64,000 nt of DNA from Verrucomicrobiales bacterium (GTDB taxonomy: Bacteria; Verrucomicrobiota; Verrucomicrobiia; Verrucomicrobiales; DEV007), in contig PAAG01000024.1 in assembly GCA_002698785.1 (NCBI GenBank), positions 1 to 64,000 on the forward strand, given 5' to 3'. Position 1 is the first letter of the stretch, and the number at the start of each line of letters is the position of its first letter. The notes beneath the pieces were generated by a model. That model was not told the origin of the DNA. It saw nothing but the letters and a program-made list of their open reading frames with translations, and searched no databases. Positions 12,695 to 21,011 of the stretch are shown piece after piece. The translations under genes were made by a program, and so were the position numbers.

Positions 12695-13309
12695 TTATCT
12701 CGGTTCCCGGATTGCCGGGAAACTCCAGTTCCATTTTACCGCTGCGAGACGGAACAAGATGATCACGGCACCCCCTGTGGCCAAAGCAACTTCATCGGAA
12801 AGTTCTAACTGTATCATCCCGATATACACCCAGGCCCCTGCAAATACACAAGTCGCATACAAAGGGCTGGGCTTGAACAAAGAAGGGACCTCATTGCAGA
12901 TCACATCACCCAGAACTCCACCGAAGGTTCCCGTAATCACCCCCAGTAAGGCCGCTAGAAACGGACCAGTACCGGCTTCCATCGCATAGCCTGTCCCGGT
13001 AAGGCCGAAAAGCGCCATCCCAACCGCATCGGGAAATAACAGCAGCGGCTTGATGCGTCCAATGTGCTTCATCACGAAGCCTGCAACAATAGCGATCCCC
13101 AAAACGATCATGGGATAATGCGCATTTCCGATCCAGAACAGAGGGGTTCGATCCAAAAACAAATCCCGCAAGGTTCCTCCACCAAAGGCGACGGCGAAAG
13201 CGACGGCAAATACCCCCACCACATCCATCCCTTGCCGCGCAGCCAATAATACGCCGTAGATTGCTGAAACCACGACGGCGACATATTCGATGGGGACTAA
13301 ATAAGGCAT
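12695..13309 (-). CDS. TRIC-like cation channel family protein (UPF0126/YicG)
   Basis: A 204-residue membrane protein with seven hydrophobic helices arranged as an internal repeat. The first repeat has GGTLRDLFLDR and the second GGVLGDVICNEVP; the glycine pairs that kink helices 2 and 5 are features of the bacterial TRIC channels. Family members form trimeric potassium-permeable channels, though some annotate it as a glycine transporter. Start is the ATG at 13309. It may be co-transcribed with the downstream rhomboid gene. Confidence 0.9.
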   Translation of the reverse strand: MPYLVPIEYVAVVVSAIYGVLLAARQGMDVVGVFAVAFAVAFGGGTLRDLFLDRTPLFWIGNAHYPMIVLGIAIVAGFVMKHIGRIKPLLLFPDAVGMALFGLTGTGYAMEAGTGPFLAALLGVITGTFGGVLGDVICNEVPSLFKPSPLYATCVFAGAWVYIGMIQLELSDEVALATGGAVIILFRLAAVKWNWSFPAIREPR

Positions 13310-13537
13310 GCCAGAAATTTGATCCGCTCACGACCATTTCGCGAAATCAGATCTCGTCATACTTTCAACGAACACAAAACCCCGCAGTTCGCTAGAATTA
13401 TATGATTTTCACAATTTTTCAGACAAGCTTAGACTTCGGTAACGCTCGTTTACCTACCAATCTCAACATCGGTCTGAACAGGCTCACGTCGCTCCATTAG
13501 CGGCCCATTGGCCTACCGATTCACGGATTCCATATCA

Positions 13538-13565
13538 TTGACTTTCAAATTGCGAACTTTACACT
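13538..13565 (+). promoter_or_regulatory. Candidate promoter of the HtrA-like protease operon
   Basis: TTGACT (13538-13543), a 16-base spacer and TACACT (13560-13565) match the sigma-70 pattern at 5 of 6 and 4 of 6 positions. It lies 58 bases before the ATG at 13624. The rest of the 314-base gap 13310-13623 between divergent genes shows no gene. Confidence 0.5.
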
Positions 13566-13623
13566 TTCCATTCCCCGCCGGACGCGCCTGCCAGCCCATT
13601 CGGTCGGGAATTCTTGCGCTTCT

Positions 13624-15342
13624 ATGAAAAAACAAAGAATCCTCTCCAACTGGATCACCGCCTTGCTCTGTTTTCTACTCTCAGCTCCGGGATTCCTGTC
13701 TCTCGCTCAACAAGTAAGTACTCCCGCCGGCGAGCCCATCACCCCTCCTCAAGAACCTTCCGTAGAAATGCCTCCACCGGAATCCGTGCAGGCAGATATC
13801 TCCGAGATCGATCTCGATGCTATCGTCCGCGTAGAGGTCGACACGAAGCAGCCCAACTACAAGGTACCCTGGAACATTGGTGGGATGAGCAGCGGAAACG
13901 GAACCGGATTTCTCGTCGGAAAAAATCAATTTCTCACAAACGCTCACGTAGTGAGTAATAACCGCCTCATTTACCTCAAGAAAGTCAGCGATCCAAAACC
14001 TTACAAGGCAAGGGTAGTCAATGTCGCCCACGATTGTGACCTGGCCCTTCTCGAGCTGGAGTCCGAACTCGAGTTCGAAACTGCCTTCAAGGACATCCGT
14101 CCCCTTTTCATCGGAGGTATCCCGAAGCTGAACACCACTGTTATCGTGGTCGGCTACCCGATCGGCGGAGACCGGATTTCTGTTACACGCGGCGTTGTGT
14201 CTCGTGTTGATTTTCGCGGATATACCCACTCCAGCGTCGACAATCACCTCTCCATTCAAATCGATGCGGCGATTAACCCTGGTAACTCTGGCGGCCCAGT
14301 CCTCCAGAATAATCAGGTGGTGGGAGTCGCCTTCCAGGGATATTCCGGATCAGTAGCGCAAAATACGGGATACATGATTCCTGTTCCTGTTATAGAACGA
14401 TTTCTCAAAGATGTGGAAGATGGCAGCTACGACTACTACGTAGATCTCGCCACCAGCTTCGTGAATATCCTCAACCCCGCCCAACGCCGAGCCCTCGGAT
14501 TACCCAATGATGGCATCGGAGTGATGGTTGCCGAAGCCGACTCGGCTGGCTCCGCAGGTGGAATCCTGAAGACTAAAGACGTTCTTCTCTCCATCGACGG
14601 ACATCCGATCGCATCCGACGGATTTATCGAAATCGAAGGCGAGCGAGTCGACCTCAACGAGATTATCGAAAGAAAGTTCGCCGGCGATACCGTCGACCTC
14701 GAAGTCCTCCGCGACGGGAAGCGGGAACACATGAACGTCGAACTGAAGCGCTTTATCCCCTACCTCATCCAGGCAAACACCTACGACGAGCAACCAAATT
14801 TCGTGCTCTATGCAGGTCTCCAGTTTCAGCCACTGAACAGGAACATGATGGGAGCGCACTCCATCTCAGACCTCCAAACCCGATATCACTTCACTTACTT
14901 CAGTCAGGACGAGCTCTACAAAGAGCGCCCTCAAGTCATTGTCCTGACGGAAGTTCTACCCGACTCAACCAACACTCACTTCCGGCCCTTCGTCCATAAG
15001 GTCGTCGATGAAATCAACGGAAAGAAAATCCGACTTCTTCAGGACGTGCAGGACGCCTTTTCCGACAAATACTTTGAGGAAGGTAAGGAAGAGTATCACG
15101 TGATCCGGCTTCTGGGAGAAGGCCGTCCGCTTGTTCTGAAAAGAAAAGAAGCCGACATCGCCCACGAGCGTATCAACGCGAAATACAATGTCGGATTCGA
15201 TCACTTTATTGAGAAACCAGACATCCTTGAACTCGAAGAAGAGGGCGTAATCGACACTGAAAAGGAGGACGAAGAGGAAAAGGCAGAGCCGGAGACAAGC
15301 GATCCAGCCGGTAAAACTGAGAAGTCTGATAAAGCGGCCTGA
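13624..15342 (+). CDS. HtrA/DegP-like serine protease (S1C) with PDZ domain
   Basis: An exported 572-residue trypsin-fold protease. A signal peptide covers residues 1-29 (cleavage after SLA-Q region). The protease domain has all three catalytic residues: His108 in LTNAHVV, Asp139 in CDLALLEL and Ser222 in GNSGGPV. A PDZ domain follows (about 265-370, IGVMVAEADSAG, KTKDVLLSIDG), then a second region of about 180 residues with a PDZ-like segment (HKVVDEINGKKI), and an acidic, Glu-rich tail (530-572). DegP-type enzymes degrade or refold misfolded envelope proteins. It is followed after 26 bases by an inactive paralogue. The target is not known. Confidence 0.92.
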   Translation: MKKQRILSNWITALLCFLLSAPGFLSLAQQVSTPAGEPITPPQEPSVEMPPPESVQADISEIDLDAIVRVEVDTKQPNYKVPWNIGGMSSGNGTGFLVGKNQFLTNAHVVSNNRLIYLKKVSDPKPYKARVVNVAHDCDLALLELESELEFETAFKDIRPLFIGGIPKLNTTVIVVGYPIGGDRISVTRGVVSRVDFRGYTHSSVDNHLSIQIDAAINPGNSGGPVLQNNQVVGVAFQGYSGSVAQNTGYMIPVPVIERFLKDVEDGSYDYYVDLATSFVNILNPAQRRALGLPNDGIGVMVAEADSAGSAGGILKTKDVLLSIDGHPIASDGFIEIEGERVDLNEIIERKFAGDTVDLEVLRDGKREHMNVELKRFIPYLIQANTYDEQPNFVLYAGLQFQPLNRNMMGAHSISDLQTRYHFTYFSQDELYKERPQVIVLTEVLPDSTNTHFRPFVHKVVDEINGKKIRLLQDVQDAFSDKYFEEGKEEYHVIRLLGEGRPLVLKRKEADIAHERINAKYNVGFDHFIEKPDILELEEEGVIDTEKEDEEEKAEPETSDPAGKTEKSDKAA

Positions 15343-15368
15343 ACCTCTAACCCTCTAGAATTTTTCGT

Positions 15369-16862
15369 ATGAAGCTTTTTCAAATTTCCTTCACAACTCT
15401 CGTTGCACTATTCGTTGGTGCACTTCCGACTCAGGACCTCGCAGCTCAGGAATCTTCTCCTGAGAAGTCGATCGTCCGCGTAAACGCCACCCTGCAGGAC
15501 TACAGCTTCCTTCGTCCCTGGGAAAAAGGAGCACCAACACCTCGTCGCGGTTTGGGAGCAGTGCTCGAAAACAACCGGGTACTAGTGACGTCCGAAATGT
15601 GCGTGAACTCCACTTACCTCGAACTGGAACACCCATCCAGTGGCGCACAGGTGCCGGCTCGCATCGTAGGAATTGATTACGAGGCTAATCTAGCCGTATT
15701 GGAGCCGACAAAAGAAGACTCCGGCGTATTTGAAGGCCTCGAGCCCCTCACGATTGATGACTCAGTTGTAGCGGGAGACTCTCTCGAAGTCTGGCAGATC
15801 GAAGACAATGGCGACGGTGTCACGACTGACGTGGAAGTGCTTCGCGTCAACGTGGGCCGCTATTTTATCCCTGGCTCCATCTTCATGCTCTATCAGGTAA
15901 AAGGTTCCCTTCAGGCCAGGGTAAACAGCTTTACCCTTCCAGTGGTAAAAGATGGCAAACTCGTCGGCATGCTTCTGGCCTATTCTTCCAACGAGCAGAC
16001 TGCGAGTGTTCTTCCTGCCCCAATCATCCAATCGTTTCTTGCTGACCTAGAAGACGACAACTACGAAGGCTTCCCGAATCTCGGTATCGGATTCTCCCAA
16101 ACCCTCGATGAGACACTCCGTGAATTCGCAGGGATCTCCGAGCAAGACGGAGGCATTTTCGTCCGCAACATCGCTACTGGTAGTTCTGCTGACAATGCAG
16201 GCATGGAAGAAGGCGACATCATTCTCTCCATCGATGGAAAGCCGATTGATGCACGAGGAAACTACGACCATCCAAAATACGGAAAACTCAGTTTCTCCCA
16301 TCTCGTGAGAGGAGGAGCGAAAGCAGGGGACAAAGTTTCCATGGATATTATTCGCGACGGAGAGCCGAAAACTCTCGAAGTCGAACTGATCCGAAAAACT
16401 GCAGAAGATCACCTCATCGATCCTTATATGTTCGACCGCGGACCGAAGTATCTCATCTTTGGTGGCCTTATTTTTCAGGAGTTGACGCTTCCATACCTGG
16501 AAAGCTGGGGAGAAGACTGGCCGACTCGTGCGCCTTTCAAACTCGTACACGCAAACGCAAACCCAGAGCCATTTGAAGAAGAAGGCCGGGAAAAACTCGT
16601 CTTCCTGTCCAATGTTCTGAAAACACCGAGCACCCTCGGATACGAAGGAGTAAATTCCGTCGTCGTGGATTCCGTGAATGGAAAATCGATCAAGAACATC
16701 AAAGATCTTGCCGATGCTCTCGGAGCGCCTCCCGAAGATGGAATCCACGTAATCGAATTTCCCGACTACCCGAAGGTGATCTACGTTGACGACAGGGCTT
16801 CAAAATTCGTGAATCAGCAGCTCATTCAGTATGGGATCGGGCAGTTGGAAAGACTGGAGTAA
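15369..16862 (+). CDS. PDZ protein with degenerate trypsin-like domain (pseudoprotease)
   Basis: A 497-residue exported paralogue of the preceding protease. It has a signal peptide (1-26, ending LAA-Q), a trypsin-fold region, a PDZ domain (GIFVRNIATGSSADNAG, EEGDIILSIDGKPI, about 255-345) and the same C-terminal region (VVVDSVNGKSIKNI). The catalytic positions are lost: the LTNAHVV loop reads VTSEMCV, the Asp motif reads ANLAVLE, and the GNSGGP loop reads VNSFTLP. It is therefore very unlikely to cut peptide bonds and may act as a chaperone or regulatory partner of the upstream protease. The 26-base gap suggests one transcript. The paralogy is clear from domain order and shared motifs; the partner role is an inference. 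Confidence 0.85.
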   Translation: MKLFQISFTTLVALFVGALPTQDLAAQESSPEKSIVRVNATLQDYSFLRPWEKGAPTPRRGLGAVLENNRVLVTSEMCVNSTYLELEHPSSGAQVPARIVGIDYEANLAVLEPTKEDSGVFEGLEPLTIDDSVVAGDSLEVWQIEDNGDGVTTDVEVLRVNVGRYFIPGSIFMLYQVKGSLQARVNSFTLPVVKDGKLVGMLLAYSSNEQTASVLPAPIIQSFLADLEDDNYEGFPNLGIGFSQTLDETLREFAGISEQDGGIFVRNIATGSSADNAGMEEGDIILSIDGKPIDARGNYDHPKYGKLSFSHLVRGGAKAGDKVSMDIIRDGEPKTLEVELIRKTAEDHLIDPYMFDRGPKYLIFGGLIFQELTLPYLESWGEDWPTRAPFKLVHANANPEPFEEEGREKLVFLSNVLKTPSTLGYEGVNSVVVDSVNGKSIKNIKDLADALGAPPEDGIHVIEFPDYPKVIYVDDRASKFVNQQLIQYGIGQLERLE

Positions 16863-16918
16863 TTTCTGCATCTGATTGAGATTTCGCAAAACGGTCCGAA
16901 CAGGGCTGAGAAGTCACG

Positions 16919-16946
16919 TTGACTTTTCAAAGTTGTCCATTATCGT
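16919..16946 (+). promoter_or_regulatory. Candidate promoter of the rpmH operon
   Basis: TTGACT (16919-16924), 16-base spacer, TATCGT (16941-16946). It lies 127 bases upstream of the rpmH ATG and closely resembles the candidate promoter upstream of the HtrA-like gene in -35 sequence and spacing. Motif match only. Confidence 0.45.
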
Positions 16947-17072
16947 TGCGGCCCTTCTCAAGGAACGGAGATCCCATCACGGATACCCCATGCCAGAAGG
17001 ACGCGGAACGGATCGGAAACCTAAGTCGGCTCGAATACCGCACGATTTTGATACATTTTGTAAACCGAAGAG

Positions 17073-17255
17073 ATGAAACGGACCTACCAACCATCGAAGC
17101 GCACTCGTAAGAATCAGCACGGATTCCGTGCCCGTATGGCTACCAAGGCTGGGCGCGACCTGATTAAGCGCCGCCGCCGCAAAGGCCGCAAGCGCCTGAT
17201 TCCTAAAGGAGCAGAACTTCAATACAACCGTCACACCGTCCAACACGGCAAGTGA
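17073..17255 (+). CDS. rpmH: Ribosomal protein bL34, C-terminally extended
   Basis: The first 44 residues are a textbook bL34 ([20 protein letters not shown], then RKGRKRL), a small basic protein of the large subunit that contacts 23S rRNA. The protein continues for about 16 residues ([18 protein letters not shown]), making it 60 residues instead of the usual 44-47. AAGAG just before the ATG can serve as ribosome binding site. It heads the conserved rpmH-rnpA-yidD-yidC-khpB set; dnaA, which precedes rpmH in many bacteria, is not here. Confidence 0.97.
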   Translation: MKRTYQPSKRTRKNQHGFRARMATKAGRDLIKRRRRKGRKRLIPKGAELQYNRHTVQHGK

Positions 17256-17322
17256 TCCCCAGACCGAGGGTCGGAGCTGCAATGCAGCCGGGTCGGGCGG
17301 GGCAATATAGCGCCTCGCAACA

Positions 17323-17688
17323 ATGAAAATCCCCCGCTCCAGGCGGATCGCGAATCGCTCGGAATTCCAGAATGTCCGGGCGAATGGTCGATCCATCAGC
17401 GGGCGTTTTCTTGTTTTGGGTTATCTGAGCGACGATTCTTTGCAGGAGCCTTTCCGCCTTGGTCTCATTACGACCAGAAAGCTCGGAAACGCAGTCGTCC
17501 GGAATCGCGTTCGAAGGAGAATTCGCGGCATTTTTCACCGCTTGGGCGATCGCTTGCTTCCCGGTCACTGGATTGTGATCGTGGCTAGAAATGCGGCAGC
17601 GAAGGCAACGTCCGAACAATTGGAGAAAGAATGGAAATGGCTCATGCATCGAGCATCCCTCATGCAGCCAGCAAAGGACTCGGAATGA
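17323..17688 (+). CDS. rnpA: Ribonuclease P protein component
   Basis: The 121-residue basic protein subunit of RNase P, which helps the catalytic RNA bind and mature tRNA 5' ends. It starts with the typical RRIANRSEFQNV and has the RNR motif at residues 60-62 (VVRNRVRRRIRGIF), the central RNA-binding signature. It follows rpmH by 67 bases, as in most bacteria, and its stop overlaps the yidD start (ATGA). The RNA subunit gene is not in this window. Confidence 0.96.
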   Translation: MKIPRSRRIANRSEFQNVRANGRSISGRFLVLGYLSDDSLQEPFRLGLITTRKLGNAVVRNRVRRRIRGIFHRLGDRLLPGHWIVIVARNAAAKATSEQLEKEWKWLMHRASLMQPAKDSE

Positions 17689-18014
17689 AAACGATCCTTA
17701 TCTTCTTTGTCCGAATCTACCAGTGGGTGATTTCTCCCCCCTTACACTTTTTGACAGGACCACTCTCCGGATGTCGCTTTACTCCAACTTGCTCTCAATA
17801 TTTTATCGATGCTGTAACGGTAAATGGGGCGCTCAAAGGTTCCTGGCAGGGGCTATGCCGCGTCTGCAGATGCAACCCCTGGGGAGGATGTGGATATGAT
17901 CCACCTCCCGGTTGGGAAGAATATGTGGCGAAACACCCGGAAGCCGCTTATGTAGGCCGTCGAAAACCCCATCCCCCCGAAAAAGACTCCCCCCTGAATT
18001 CAAAACACGAATAG
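17685..18014 (+). CDS. yidD: Membrane protein insertion efficiency factor YidD
   Basis: A 109-residue YidD family protein, longer than the usual 70-85 because of a C-terminal Pro/Lys-rich tail. It shows the family core FVRIYQWVISP, GCRFTPTCSQYFIDAV and RCNPWGGCGYDP. YidD helps YidC insert inner-membrane proteins. I choose the ATG at 17685 (ATGA overlap with rnpA and AAAGGA about 8 bases before it) over an in-frame ATG 18 codons upstream inside rnpA. It is directly followed by yidC. Confidence 0.93.
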   Translation: MKTILIFFVRIYQWVISPPLHFLTGPLSGCRFTPTCSQYFIDAVTVNGALKGSWQGLCRVCRCNPWGGCGYDPPPGWEEYVAKHPEAAYVGRRKPHPPEKDSPLNSKHE

Positions 18015-18027
18015 GAGAATTGCTGCT

Positions 18028-19962
18028 GTGAAAAAACTGGATCTAACCTCTTGGATTGGTGTCGTTATCTGCGTCATCCTTCTTTTCACCTACAGTTGGT
18101 GGAACGCGAAAAATGCGGCGAAAGAAGCCGCTGAGAAAGCTGCTCGGGAAAAGGAAAAGGCCGCGCAGACTCCCATAGAAGAGTCACCAAAAACCACTCC
18201 CGAAAACGGCACTACAGCCCCGGCTTCAGAAGGCGCTCCCGCAGGAGACCAACAGGAAATCGCAGAAAAAACAACGACACTCTCCAATGACGTTGTTTCC
18301 CTGAACCTGACAAACAAGGGGGCAGGAGTCGCAACCGTTGACCTGCTCGATTCAAACCTCAAAATCGACAGCGACGCGCCTCTCATTCTCAACACACATT
18401 CCACCCACGGAATCGGCGTGTTATCAACCGGTCCGGGAGAATTCGACACCACGAACTGGAAGGTAACGAATACGACTCCCTCTTCGGTGACTTACGAAAC
18501 CACGACAGAGGCGGGCCTCCACTACACAAAAACGTTTCGACTTCCAGAAGGAGAATCCGACCCGCATGAGTTCTCAATGGAAATCTCGATTCGAAATGAA
18601 TCCGGGAATCCCTACCAGCTCACAGATCAGTTCATTTATGCCGGATCCGGCGCACCACTCCATCTGAATGAGTGGTCCGTTCAAATCGGAATGTACTGGT
18701 ACGAAGAAGGCGGCAAGTTTGACTACGAAACCGTCGATCATTTCAAGGGCCGAAAGATCCTGGGGTTTGGCCGAGGTGAAATTCCTTTCGATATATTCGA
18801 TGCCACTCAGATGAAATGGGCAGGCGTGAACAACCAGTTCTATACGACGATTCTTCGCCCCGAGACTCCGTATGATGCCGAACTGTGGGGCAGCCGCTTC
18901 CCTGTAGTAGTCAACGGTGACAAAGAAGGCTCAGAGAAGAAGAAGATGTTCGCCACGGAAGCCGGTATCGGGCTTCCGGTAGAAACGCTGAACCCCGGAG
19001 ATCAGGAAACTCTTCAATTCGACATTTACGTCGGCCCCAAAGAGTTCGCTCGCCTGAAAGCCCTGGGAGACGAGCGGCAAGAGGTCATGCACTATGACCA
19101 GATCCCGGTATTTGGCTGGTTGTTCGGATGGGCAATCAAACCACTCGCTTCGCTCCTGATCTGGAGCTTGGTCCACTTGAAAGACATCGTGGGCAACTAC
19201 GGTATCGCCATCATTCTCATCACCGTGCTGATCCGCCTCTTGATTTGGCCAGTCTATGCCAAATCGGCTCGCAGCATGAAGCGGATGTCCAAACTGAACC
19301 CGATGATGAAAGAGATTCGGGAAAAGCACGAGGACGACCCGCAAAAGATGAATCAGGAAATGATGAAGCTCTACCAGACCTACGGGATCAACCCGCTGGG
19401 AGGCTGTCTTCCGATGTTCATTCAGTTGCCTGTGTTCCTCGCATTCTACCGAATGCTCTGGAGTGCCGCCGAGCTTCGCCACGAGTCATTTCTCTGGATC
19501 GACGATCTGGCGATGCCCGATACGCTCTTCGAAATCCCCGGGCTGGGTATTCCTTTCAACCTCCTCCCGATTCTCATGGGGGTCACCAGTTTTATTCAGA
19601 TGGCGATTACGCCGAAGACGGGAGACCGGACTCAGCAGATGATTTTCATGCTGATGCCTGTTATCTTCCTCGTAATCTGTTATAACTTTGCAGCAGCCCT
19701 TGCCCTTTATTGGACGACCTCGAACCTTTTCTCAATTCTTCAGACATGGCTGATGAACAAGCTTCCTGAGCCGGAGTTGAAGAAAAAGGCGAACGCAGGC
19801 AAAAAGGGATTCCTTGCTCGTATGCAGGAACAGGCAGAAGCAGCGCAGAAAACTCGCTCAGGAGGAGGTGCCACCTCAGCCCCTGGAAATCCCGCGAGCC
19901 GCACCAAGATGCCGGGCGAAAAGGGCGAACGCCACACGAAAGGCAAAAAACGCCGCAAGTAA
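18028..19962 (+). CDS. yidC: Membrane protein insertase YidC
   Basis: A 644-residue Oxa1/YidC insertase with a GTG start preceded by AGGAG. A single N-terminal helix (residues about 6-25) is followed by a charged, Ala/Glu-rich linker, the large periplasmic beta-domain of Gram-negative YidC (about 85-350), and the five-helix insertase core: IAIILITVLIRLLIWPVYAK, the cytoplasmic coiled hairpin KMNQEMMKLYQTYGINPLGG, QLPVFLAFYRML, and a last pair of helices. A basic tail (GEKGERHTKGKKRRK) can contact the ribosome. It acts with SecYEG or alone to insert inner-membrane proteins. Confidence 0.98.
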   Translation: MKKLDLTSWIGVVICVILLFTYSWWNAKNAAKEAAEKAAREKEKAAQTPIEESPKTTPENGTTAPASEGAPAGDQQEIAEKTTTLSNDVVSLNLTNKGAGVATVDLLDSNLKIDSDAPLILNTHSTHGIGVLSTGPGEFDTTNWKVTNTTPSSVTYETTTEAGLHYTKTFRLPEGESDPHEFSMEISIRNESGNPYQLTDQFIYAGSGAPLHLNEWSVQIGMYWYEEGGKFDYETVDHFKGRKILGFGRGEIPFDIFDATQMKWAGVNNQFYTTILRPETPYDAELWGSRFPVVVNGDKEGSEKKKMFATEAGIGLPVETLNPGDQETLQFDIYVGPKEFARLKALGDERQEVMHYDQIPVFGWLFGWAIKPLASLLIWSLVHLKDIVGNYGIAIILITVLIRLLIWPVYAKSARSMKRMSKLNPMMKEIREKHEDDPQKMNQEMMKLYQTYGINPLGGCLPMFIQLPVFLAFYRMLWSAAELRHESFLWIDDLAMPDTLFEIPGLGIPFNLLPILMGVTSFIQMAITPKTGDRTQQMIFMLMPVIFLVICYNFAAALALYWTTSNLFSILQTWLMNKLPEPELKKKANAGKKGFLARMQEQAEAAQKTRSGGGATSAPGNPASRTKMPGEKGERHTKGKKRRK

Positions 19963-19992
19963 CCCCCAAAAACCAAGAAAACTCCCCCACTT

Positions 19993-20478
19993 ATGGACCA
20001 CCTCGAAGTAGCTCAAGAAATCCTCGACTCTATGCTTGGCTACCTCGGCTTTCCCGTTCAAGTCGAGATTGATACCAATACATCGACGCTGAATGTCGCC
20101 TCAGGAAATGCGAAGTTGTTGATCGGCCATCACGGCGATCGACTCGAAGAGATCCAGTATTTGGTAAATCGACTGCTCCAGGACAGGCTCCCTGAGGCTC
20201 CCAAAGTGCGAGTGGATATCGACAACTACCTTGCCTCCAGAGATTACAGGATGGTCGAGGAAGCGGAAGCAGGCGCAGCTCGGGTAATAGCAACGGGCCA
20301 GACCGTAAAGTTGGCACCGATGAACAGCTACCAGAGGAGACTCATCCACAATCATTTTAAAGACCATCCTGAAGTCAAAACCTGGAGTCCCAGCGACTCA
20401 GCCAGATTGAAGCGAATCTCCCTGATTCCGAAGAACCCGGTAAAAAATGCCCAGAATACCGAGGATATCGGAGATTAA
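19993..20478 (+). CDS. khpB: KH-R3H RNA-binding protein (Jag/KhpB family)
   Basis: A 161-residue RNA-binding protein. A KH domain covers about residues 15-85 (the GxxG-like loop is IGHHGDRLEEIQYLVNRLL) and an R3H domain follows (about 90-150, with NSYQRRLIHNHF containing the Arg-x3-His core). The long Jag N-terminal domain of Firmicutes is missing, as in most Gram-negative relatives. It is 30 bases downstream of yidC, the position it holds in many phyla (spoIIIJ-jag). KhpB homologues bind small RNAs and mRNAs and affect cell division and elongation. Confidence 0.92.
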   Translation: MDHLEVAQEILDSMLGYLGFPVQVEIDTNTSTLNVASGNAKLLIGHHGDRLEEIQYLVNRLLQDRLPEAPKVRVDIDNYLASRDYRMVEEAEAGAARVIATGQTVKLAPMNSYQRRLIHNHFKDHPEVKTWSPSDSARLKRISLIPKNPVKNAQNTEDIGD

Positions 20479-20684
20479 TGCGACATTTTGGTTGAAAAAA
20501 AGGAAATATAGACTATGCGCATGGTTTGATTCCGCCAAAATGGCGGAATAACTAGACCGGTTTTCCACCTGATAAAGACCCCGTTATTGACGATCTCATG
20601 GCTGAAGACGCCTCCAACATAGTTGCCTTTTCCGAAGGTAATAACGAAGTCAAGCGATCCGCATCAGGAAAAGGTTCCATTACT

Positions 20685-20888
20685 ATGAGAAGTGACTTAG
20701 TCGAAGAGGCATCAAAAGTGATCCCAGAACCTCCCGTTCTGATCAATTTAGTATCGACAAGGGTTAAGCAGTTGAATCTGGGACGCACCCCTCTTGTAAA
20801 GGTTGATCACCGTATGGGAGCTGCCGATATCGCCCTCACCGAAATCATCGAGGGCAAAATCGGTGTCGATGGCAAAGAAGAGAGCTGA
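20685..20888 (+). CDS. rpoZ: RNA polymerase omega subunit
   Basis: Omega helps assemble RNA polymerase by chaperoning beta prime. Family motifs are LINLVSTRVKQLNLGRTPLV and MGAADIALTEIIEGKI. I start at the ATG at 20685 (67 residues), which fits the usual distance to the first conserved helix and has AAAGG 10 bases before it. An in-frame ATG at 20598 would add 29 residues of low-conservation sequence (96 residues in all); that longer form cannot be excluded. It stands between khpB and uvrB, in the same direction. Confidence 0.88.
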   Translation: MRSDLVEEASKVIPEPPVLINLVSTRVKQLNLGRTPLVKVDHRMGAADIALTEIIEGKIGVDGKEES

Positions 20889-21011
20889 ACACAGCCTCTT
20901 TTGCCTCAAATTCTTACTCTGAACACCTGATTTTCCACCCGAAAGTCAGGGTAAGCTAGTGGAATAGCCTCTTGCTTCCATCAGGGCTCGTAACGACAGT
21001 GCAGAGTCACC

